Source of the DNA: Rhabdophis nuchalis
Lineage: Eukaryota; Chordata; Lepidosauria; Squamata; Natricidae
DNA: 64,000 nt
NCBI GenBank assembly: GCA_039707465.1
Contig: CM077651.1
Span: 21,815,019 to 21,879,018, forward strand
Direction of reading: 5' to 3'
Each line of letters opens with the position of its first letter. Within the stretch, counting starts at the first letter, position 1. Positions 57,240 through 64,000 of the stretch are shown here, in pieces. The notes under the pieces were generated by a model, which made no database searches, was not told where the DNA came from, and was given only the letters and a program-made list of their open reading frames with translations. The translations under genes were made by a program, and so were the position numbers.

Positions 57240-57860
57240 ATCTATTTGCTTTATGCTCATAGACCCAATGGGTTCCTTGTTTGTAGCTCTGTTCAGTGTG
57301 AACCTGGTTGACTATTCAATAAACAACAGTTAATATAATTGTGGCAGAGCATAATGCTTGGAATCAGCTTGAATAATGATCTAAATCCATCCTTATACTA
57401 AAGAGTAACAAAATATCATTGAATTACACCGGTATGAATAATTTTTAGTATAAACAATGTTAGCCCTTTAACCTTTTTATGAGCGCAGCAAAACTAAAGC
57501 ATAGCTTAGAATATGAACAGAATATAAAGTAAATCAAATCTTAGTCACTTCAAGTTAAGTCCTTCCCTGCTCCTATTAATTTTACCCATTGCTCCTATTA
57601 CTTTTTAACCTATTTTACCTATTGCTATTATTATTATTTTTATCGTACCCTTGTTGTTAAAAGGGCTGGATCAGAAGGGCTGTGATTATAATTCAGGATC
57701 CCAGTTAGCATGGACAGAGGCTGGGAATGATGGGAATTGTGATTCCATGATGGGAATTGTGATTCCATGATGGGAATTGTGATTCTTCCTTATTTGGAGG
57801 AAAGTCCTTGGTGAATTATTATCTTTGACCAAAAAGATTGCAAGTTAAACATCTCTGGAA
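57240..57860. other. Unassigned, with a short tandem repeat
   Basis: A 23-bp unit around GATGGGAATTGTGATTCCAT occurs about three times at 57728-57785. The rest is unrecognised AT-rich sequence. Confidence 0.55.
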
Positions 57861-57873
57861 CAGTTCTTTAAAG

Positions 57874-57984
57874 CAGTATCTCTCGACCGGGGCAGCTTTA
57901 AGATGTGTGAACTTTAATTTCCAGAATTCTCCAGCCAGCCAACTAGTTAAACCCATTCAAAATGGCTGAAGTTGAGAAACAGTG
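57874..57984. mobile_element. Palindromic hAT-type MITE, diverged
   Basis: Starts CAGTATCTCTCGACCGGGGC and ends GAAGTTGAGAAACAGTG. A perfect 8-bp duplication CTTTAAAG lies at 57866-57873 and 57985-57992. The left half GCAGCTTTAAGATGTGTGAAC and CCAGAATTCTCCAGCCAGC match the family of 4367-4501. Confidence 0.85.
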
Positions 57985-58007
57985 CTTTAAAGTACCAACA
58001 CATGGAA

Positions 58008-58990
58008 CATAGAAGAATAGAGTTGGAAGGGACCTTGGAGGTCTTCTGGTCCAACCTCCAGCTCAAGTGGGAAATCCTATATCATTTCAGAAAATGGTTG
58101 TCCAGTCTCCTTCTTTGAAAACCTCCAGCGATGGAGCACCCAGGAGTTCTGAAGGCAAATGGTGTCATTGGCTGATTGCTCTCATCATTAGGAATTTTCT
58201 CCTTAGTTCTAGGTTGCTTCTCTCTTTGGTTAGTTTCTACCCACTGTTTCTTGTCTGGTGCTTTGAAAAATAGTTTGTCCCCCTCATCTTTGTAGGAGCA
58301 CCTCAACTATTGGAACACTACTATCATGTCTCCCCTAGTCTTTCTTTTCATTAGATTAGTGACATCTAATTCTTGCAACCGTTCTTCGTATGTTTTAGCC
58401 TCCAGTCCAGTGGTGGGTTTCAAATTTTTTTAGAACCTCTTCTGTAGGTGTGGCCTTCTTTATGGGAGTGGCTTGCCAGCCATGTGACTGTGTGGGAGTG
58501 GCTTACCAGCCATATGACTGTGTGGGAGTGGCTTGCCGCTCATGTGACCGATGGGAGTGGCTTGCCAGCCATGTGACTGATTGGGCGTGGTCAACTTGTA
58601 AAATGTGGTGAAACTCACTTGACAATGCTCTTGCTTAGCAACCAAAATGTTGGCTCAGAAGCTCTGGCATTTGAAACAGCAAGTCTTAAAGCTGTCAAGT
58701 TACAAGACCCTTGCACCCCTAATTTTTTAGAAAAAAAACCCCAGGGATGTTCAAACTTGACAGCTTTAAGACTTGTGGACTTCTACTCCCAGAATTCCTC
58801 CTCTTGCTCTTCATCTTGATGATGTGCGGACGGGCGGGAAGAGGGAGCTGGAACCGGTTCTAAACGGCACTGTAGATTTGTGGAACCTCTTCTATAGAAG
58901 AGCTTAGAACTGGCAGGAACTCACCCCTGCTCCAGTTCCCTAATCATTCCCATTGCTCTCCTCTGCACTCTTTCCAGAGTCTCAACATCT
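58008..58990 (-). mobile_element. CR1 LINE 3' end split by a hAT element
   Basis: The left piece (58008-58407) opens AACATAGAAGAATAGAGTTG then GAAGGGACCTTGGAGGTCTT and continues through AAACCTCCAGCGATGGAGCA. The right piece (58930-58990) resumes CATTGCTCTCCTCTGCACTC. Together they give the order of the CR1 3' region in reverse. Element 58408-58929 interrupts it. Confidence 0.88.
58408..58929. mobile_element. hAT-type element with internal tandem repeats, inserted in CR1
   Basis: The 522-bp element starts CAGTGGTGGGTTTCAAATTT and ends GGCAGGAACTCACCCCTG. CTCCAGTC (58400-58407) and CTCCAGTT (58930-58937) match at 7 of 8 bases. Inside, a unit of about 29 bp (GGGAGTGGCTTGCCAGCCAT) repeats four to five times at 58465-58590. 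A palindromic stretch at about 58670-58795 resembles the small palindromic MITE family (AAGTCTTAAAGCTGTCAAG against CTTGACAGCTTTAAGACTT). Confidence 0.88.
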
Positions 58991-58999
58991 TTTTTTATA

Positions 59000-59596
59000 T
59001 TGTGGTGGGTTTTTGTTTTTTTTTAAATTCATTCTACTTTTCAAAATGTTCATTCCTAAGGGCAGGTTTTGAGATCTTTTTTGTACTAGACATGTCATTG
59101 GTACTCTCAGGAAGTTTAAAAGGCAGGAGATAATTGCATTCAGCAGGTGCTGATAAGACTGCAGGACAGAGGTTATCAAAGATTAAATTTCACAGTCATC
59201 TTTATCTCCCTGCTGAGATGCTTCATGGCTATTTTGTTATGCATGGATTACAACATCTGCCAAGTGATTGACAGGTGGTCACTTGCAATAAGATTTGTCA
59301 GTTTTGATTCTTTACCTTTTATTCATGATGTATCTATATAAGACAAGATTTACAAGTTTTACATTCTCAGTAATGCTTTACCTTTCAACAAGACTGCATC
59401 GTAAGTTATCGTGGCTGACACAATTATATGTAACTGCAGCTGGAAACAGATCTAAACACAACGTGACTTTCCTCCCAGCACACGCAAAAACACATTATTT
59501 GACATTATTGGAACTTTAAAGGAACTGCGTAAATTTATGTAGCATTTTTCCTCTCGCAAAACACAACCTAAGATTAAAAAAAAGGAAAGGTGCAAT
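59000..59596. other. No recognised feature
   Basis: AT-rich, unique-looking sequence. Confidence 0.45.
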
Positions 59597-59604
59597 CATA
59601 GAGT

Positions 59605-59770
59605 CAGAGGTGGGTTTCACATAATTTTACCACTGGTTCACTGTGCAATGAAAATGTGAGCACGCACACATGCGTGCAGCTTAGAAAATGTGGCTAAATA
59701 GATGGCATAGCACCAGGTCGCCACTACTGGTTAGCCCGAAATGGTCCGAAACGGCTGAATGTCACCACAG
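59605..59770. mobile_element. Short hAT-type MITE
   Basis: Starts CAGAGGTGGGTTTCACATAA and ends GGCTGAATGTCACCACAG. CATAGAGT (59597-59604) and TATCGAGT (59771-59778) match at 6 of 8 bases. Internal GCACGCACACATGCGTGC is a near palindrome. Confidence 0.78.
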
Positions 59771-59786
59771 TATCGAGTGTACTTTA

Positions 59787-59789
<3 letters not shown>

Positions 59790-59827
<38 letters not shown>
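59790..59827. repeat. (GT)n microsatellite
   Basis: About 18 TG units. Confidence 0.97.
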
Positions 59828-59829
<2 letters not shown>

Positions 59830-60290
59830 GCTGTATGTGATGTGGATGCTTAGGTGCAGTTTAAAGAAAACATTACTATTTTACAAGGTAGGGAAAAGTC
59901 TACCATGATGTACTCACCTATTGTGCTAAGCTGTGGTCTGTTTAAGTAGAGTTTACTAATTAATCACAGTTAATTGGGATCACACAATGTACACCACGGT
60001 CGATAAATCACAATTCGCTGGTTTTTCACATTGTGCTAAACTATCATATGGGTTGAATGGGATTAGGTGGTGATGTGATCCCTGCCACAGGCTATTAAAA
60101 ATAATTTGGGGGAAAGAAAAAGAATATCCTAATAATGGAAAACCTAATCTACAAAATAGTATCCTCAGGGAATGATACAGGTTTTCAGTGTAGCTTCTCT
60201 AAGGTCCAAATTATTTCAAGAGGAACGTTCAGGAAATTACAAAGGATACTTTTTTACTGGAAACAGAAGGTGAGAGGAGATTAGACAACA
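59830..60290. other. No recognised feature
   Basis: AT-rich, unique-looking sequence. Confidence 0.45.
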
Positions 60291-60309
60291 GAAGACAAGA
60301 TGGATAGAT

Positions 60310-60650
60310 ATCATTAGTCCCGAACTGATGGGGCTATAATATACAGCCAGCTACGGAGTCTCCAGAGCCTACGCACCAGATAGAGAACAGGCTGTTGAAA
60401 AGTTCTGAAACATCCACAATATGGTGATGGTGTAAGAAGCAACATTATTATGCTCCCAGCATAGCGTGCACTTGTTATCAGAAAGCGCATAGGAGACCTG
60501 ATACGAATTAATGAATTGATCCCAAAAAATCGAATTAATCTGAATTTGCAGTTTGGAAAAAAAGTCAGTCTTACCCAATTTGTACTTATTAATAATTTCA
60601 AAGCTCAGATCCAGAAAAGGTGTGCATTTGCCCAGCTGTGAAAACATTCA
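60310..60650 (-). mobile_element. Possible L1 ORF2 fragment
   Basis: On the minus strand a frame includes SDNKCTLCWEHNNVASYTI followed by LWMFQNF, which resembles the CxxC...H..W.C zinc-knuckle-like segment near the end of L1 ORF2. The similarity is weak, and frame shifts are needed to extend it. Confidence 0.35.
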
Positions 60651-60664
60651 GTCTGTGGATCACA

Positions 60665-60870
60665 TCCAAAGTTTTTCAGTTTATTTATTTATTTCCCACC
60701 TTACAGATAACTCAAGGGAATTGAATACATCTAATCCTCTTTCCTCCTCTGTGAAATGCGTTTGGTTGAGAGTGAGTGGCTCGCCTAAAGTCCCCCAGCA
60801 TGGCTAAGGTGAAACTTGAACTCAAGATCTCCCGCTTTCTAACCTGGTGCCTGAACCATTAAATCAAATA
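60665..60870 (-). mobile_element. MIR/L2-like tRNA-derived SINE remnant
   Basis: The order GAGTGAGTGGCTCGCCTAAA, GTCCCCCAGCATGGCT, then TTGAACTCAAGATCTCCCGC follows the layout of MIR-like SINEs in reverse, with an eroded tRNA-like head on the right. Confidence 0.5.
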
Positions 60871-60874
60871 AACT

Positions 60875-61395
60875 GGCTGTCCAATGAATTCACAAGTTCA
60901 TTCAATGCATTAAAGTGATCTGAAAATGAAGTTCAGAGATTTGATCCGGCGGTTTGATGGAACGGCTTTTGACTCAAATAATGTATCTGAAGCACATATC
61001 CCTTCTTCCCTAATAAAAAAGTTAGAGAAATGCATTGTGATTTTTCCAAAGCATGGCCTTTATGTCACCAGCCCATTAAATTATTGGAAATCACTGAGGT
61101 ACTTCAGCACGTTATAATTAGCACAGGCATTCATATGTATGCCAGCGTACCCTATGCAGACTGATTAACAATGTATTTCTGACAATGTGTGTTCCGTGTT
61201 CCCATCAGCACTTTTTTGACATTTGCTGTCACTTCTTTGGGTGTAGCTCAGAAAAGGAATGTTTCATGGCTCGATTATAGCTGATGTCAAACATGTCGTG
61301 CTAGAATAAGATTTTATAAAGAAAAATAAGAGGCATAGGAGTGTCTCCTAAGAACTACAGCATAAAAATATAATCCTGATGAAAAATCCCCACTG
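60875..61395. other. No recognised feature
   Basis: AT-rich, unique-looking sequence. Confidence 0.45.
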
Positions 61396-61400
61396 ATGCA

Positions 61401-61980
61401 AGTATAGTATAGTATAGTATAGTATATATAGTATAGTATAGTATAGTATAGTATAGTATAGTATAGTATAGTATAGTATAGTATAGTATAGTATAGTATA
61501 GTATAGTATAGTATAGTATAGTATAGTACAGTACAGTACAGTGGTGGGATACGACCGGTACGCCCTGGTAGTGGTGTACTGGTGCCTGCTGGGAGCACCA
61601 GGTACCATTCTGGTATGATGCTCTGGAGTGCCCACACGCTTGCCTGCTCTCCTTATCTTTATTTGAGCCTATTGGGGCTTTCACACACGCGCATGGAACG
61701 TATGGTGCCTGCACGACATTCCGCTGAGCAGCTGGAGTGTCGCGGGCGGTAAGTATGCATGCACATGCTGCGCGCATGCGCATGGTGGATTCAGGGCCCC
61801 GTTGTAGCGTACGGGTTGCAACGGGATCCAGAACCCACCACTGGTATAGTATAGTATAGTATAGTATAGTATAGTATAGGATAGGATAGGATAGGATAGG
61901 ATAGGATAGGATAGGATAGGATAGGATAGGGCAATACAGTACAGTACTGTACAGTACAGTACAGTACAGCCTTTATTGTC
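61401..61980. repeat. (TATAG)n / (GGATA)n / (TACAG)n array, interrupted by a hAT element
   Basis: (TATAG)n runs from 61401 to about 61525, passes into (TACAG)n up to 61538, and resumes at 61844. (GGATA)n follows at about 61877-61929 and (TACAG)n up to about 61970. The right edge joins the 3' end of a minus-strand LINE, so the array is an expanded LINE tail. Open frames reading YTILYYTILY are artefacts. Confidence 0.93.
61539..61843 (+). mobile_element. hAT-type element, GACCGGTAC family, inside the pentanucleotide array
   Basis: The 305-bp element starts CAGTGGTGGGATACGACCGG and ends GATCCAGAACCCACCACTG. GTACAGTA (61531-61538) and GTATAGTA (61844-61851) match at 7 of 8 bases, consistent with insertion into the array. 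It shares its interior with 24462-24787. Confidence 0.9.
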
Positions 61981-62240
61981 AATGTACAAAATAAATACAA
62001 CAAAATTGGTTTTAGCCCACTGGTGCAATTCATGACAACAAATACAAACTACACAAATAGTATATAGAATAATCCTAATGCATTTGGGATTAGGAGGAAA
62101 GAAAAAAGAAAAAGAAAGAACAAGAAAAACTAGTCATACGTTTTTGCATGTGCGTGGAGTGATTGTGATTGTGTTTTAAGAGTCTGACAGCCCAAGGATA
62201 GAAACTATTTTTAAACCTATGCACACACTACTTACACTAA
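61960..62240 (-). mobile_element. LINE 3' end that seeded the pentanucleotide array
   Basis: In reverse orientation it ends with GCCTTTATTGTCAATGTACA and contains AGAGTCTGACAGCCCAAGG then ATAGAAACTATTTTTAAACC. I know this order from 3' untranslated regions of a vertebrate LINE group related to the fragment at 52555-52800; the family name is not certain. Confidence 0.55.
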
Positions 62241-62244
62241 TATC

Positions 62245-63090
62245 CAGGAGAGAAGTATAACAATTCATCTATTTTTGAAAATTCAACTAGACCAAAGCTT
62301 ATTTTGATTGCTGAGGTTTTTAGGAGAAAAGCCCATAACAAATTATTTTCATTAAATCATTTGCAACTTCTGTGGGTCTTGCTTAGCATTTGATTTGAAC
62401 AAACTACTTAATTTCAGATCTTTATTGTGAGAAAGTAATAGGATTGCTGATAATGAGGATAAAGATTGGAATAAAGATGGACCTGCAAGACAAATTGATA
62501 TAAACAGTTGAAAGTGTATTTATTTACCCTCTGCTCATTTGAGTTAGCTCTGCTAATGATATGATTAGGGATTTTAAAGATAATTACTTTTGGCCTAAGA
62601 TTAAGCAATAATTCTGTTTGTCTTGCTGCATAATGACTTTTTAAAAAATCGTTCAACTTTATTTCATGAAGTTTGCTCCTGAGGAACAAAGTCTCCCCAG
62701 CAGAAAACAAATCTTCTCTGTTCTCCAGGGTACTGCACATTATTCTTCAATATTTAGTAGATTAAAGAGCTTTATGATTAAAATGCTTGTGCTGAAAAAA
62801 TAAAAACAAATTGAATGATATTGCTGCTGCTACTGCTACTAGTACTACTTTTTCTCTTTTATGTTTGTGGCATAGTAATTATAAAAGATGATCAAGTAAG
62901 TGAGTAATAATCTGTGATGCATGAAGAAAAAAAATCTGCTAAAAATTAAATGGAGACAAACAATAAAAAACATCCATATTTATGTGGATACACTTTATTT
63001 ATATGGCTATGGAAACAGTTCAGTTTTTATAACACTTTCTGACATGGGAGGTTGAAGAAACTGTGTCAAGCCGCACCTCAAATGTTAGAT
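62245..63090. other. No recognised feature
   Basis: AT-rich, unique-looking sequence with a short CTG/CTA triplet run near 62823-62848. Confidence 0.45.
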
Positions 63091-63097
63091 TAGCTAG

Positions 63098-63172
63098 GCC
63101 AGGGGTGTCCAAACTTGGGAACTTTAAGTCTTGTGGACTTCAACTCCCAGAAATCCCCGGTCAGCCCTGGGG
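63098..63172. mobile_element. Half of a palindromic hAT-type MITE
   Basis: CAGGGGTGTCCAAACTTGGG, then AACTTTAAGTCTTGTGG and ACTTCAACTCCCAGAAATCC, match the left arm of the palindromic family. The right arm is absent. Confidence 0.75.
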
Positions 63173-63389
63173 GGAATCCTGCTACCTATCCAGCTCTTCC
63201 CATTCCTTCTCACTTCTAAAACTAATTTCAAAGGCTGGTTTTCATAGAAAAAAAACCACTATAAGAATCAAAACTTTTTCATGCCTTTCAAAAAAAGGGC
63301 AGGCACATAGAGAAGACTTGGACACCTGAGCTTGGTTGCATCAAACTTCCCAGACCAAACGTCTGGGCTTCAAGTTACCTATTTTGCTC

Positions 63390-63600
63390 CCCGCCTCAGT
63401 TTGTAATTTTAAATTATTTTATTCGGTTTTAAGGTTAAGTTTTTAATTTTTATAAATTTGTACAGAGGGTTATTTAATTTGGTTTTAGTTTATATGTATT
63501 GTTGATTGTGATAATTTTTAATTTTACCTGTACACCGCCCCGAGTTCCTTCGGGGAGAGGGGGCGGTCTAGAAATCCAATAAATAAATAAATAAATAAAT
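63390..63600 (+). mobile_element. CR1/L2-clade LINE 3' end
   Basis: An AT-rich 3' untranslated stretch leads to CCTGTACACCGCCCCGAGTTC, a GGGGAGAGGGGGCGG stem partner, and an (AAAT)n tail at 63579-63600. It closely resembles the insert at 55506-55712. The 5' boundary is approximate. Confidence 0.82.
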
Positions 63601-64000
63601 ATTTGAATTACTTACCTTCTGAACAAATGCTTAAGCAAGGATCGTGTTTCTCCGCTTCCTTCCCATGCCAACTGGCAAATGCTTTGAAATGCCAAGGGAG
63701 TTTTAGAAACAGCTGTAAGATGACATGATGGGTTGCCATCAGAAAGCAGGAAGGGGAAGGAAAGTATCCCAGTGAAAACTTCCAGATGGTTAGGCAGGAT
63801 TAGAACAGTGGGTTTTGTTTTTTTGGGGGGGGATCCCAGATTTAGTGCCAGAAAGTAATAATAAAAACTATAAGGGATGATGTTCATAAAATAAAAATAC
63901 AAAGAAGAAAGTTACCAGTTGGCTTAATTCATGAATGCACAACACCCGTACAACCCCAAAAAATAAAAAAGAAGGGGAAAAAACAGTTTGTAAGTTTCCC
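63601..64000. other. No recognised feature
   Basis: AT-rich sequence to the window edge; the 96-codon minus-strand frame has no domain I recognise. Confidence 0.45.

Noticed and set aside
61314..62033. Several frames reading LYYTI repeats
   Set aside because: Artefacts of the (TATAG)n array; the flanking parts are hAT and LINE sequence.

Overview
This window looks like gene-poor nuclear DNA from a squamate reptile, most likely a snake. The evidence is its repeat content, not any host gene. It carries tRNA-derived squamate SINEs with a BovB-like tail, several BovB LINE pieces, CR1 and CR1/L2-clade LINEs, SINEs with the CTATTG-rich 3' tail common in snakes, many short hAT-type elements, and long microsatellites. 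The background is AT-rich. I found no host exon I would defend; the window could be intergenic DNA or the inside of a very long intron.

The only long coding signals belong to retrotransposons. Two copies of one CR1/L2-clade LINE dominate. A minus-strand copy (about 36.42-39.18 kb) lacks its 5' end, but its reading frame of about 849 codons is broken by a single stop. A plus-strand copy (about 53.14-56.87 kb) has a structured 5' leader, a full apurinic-type endonuclease region, reverse transcriptase and the conserved C-terminal domain. It is broken by two stops and by a 207-bp LINE 3' end inserted with a 5-bp target duplication. This plus copy itself sits inside a minus-strand BovB 3' end, giving three layers of nesting.

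Region by region. 0-10 kb: a truncated hAT-like element at the left edge, a SINE with a perfect 14-bp duplication, two solo LTRs of one family (2.92 and 8.86 kb), an old CR1 split by a palindromic hAT element, a (TCC)n tract and more hAT elements. 10-30 kb: hAT elements with 8-bp duplications, a BovB 3' end, a Tc1/mariner-like element, a second SINE family, an L1 3' end, a CR1 split by a hAT element, microsatellites and long stretches where I recognise nothing. 30-42 kb: a hairpin-bearing repeat, SINEs and LINE 3' ends, pyrimidine-rich microsatellites, the minus-strand LINE, a possible LTR, and a region with overlapping open frames on both strands at 42.4-42.9 kb. 44-53 kb: a BovB 3' end split by a solo LTR with 4-bp duplications, two hAT-Charlie-like elements, a possible LTR, a second BovB-tailed SINE and another hAT element. 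53-64 kb: the nested LINE stack, a CR1 split by a hAT element, and a (TATAG)n array attached to a LINE 3' end and itself interrupted by a hAT element.

No genes act together here. The window is best read as a dated stack of insertions: many elements still show target-site duplications, so the order of several events can be read directly. I saw no CRISPR array, operon, rRNA or tRNA gene and no prokaryotic feature. Family names are from memory of consensus sequences and were not checked against a database.
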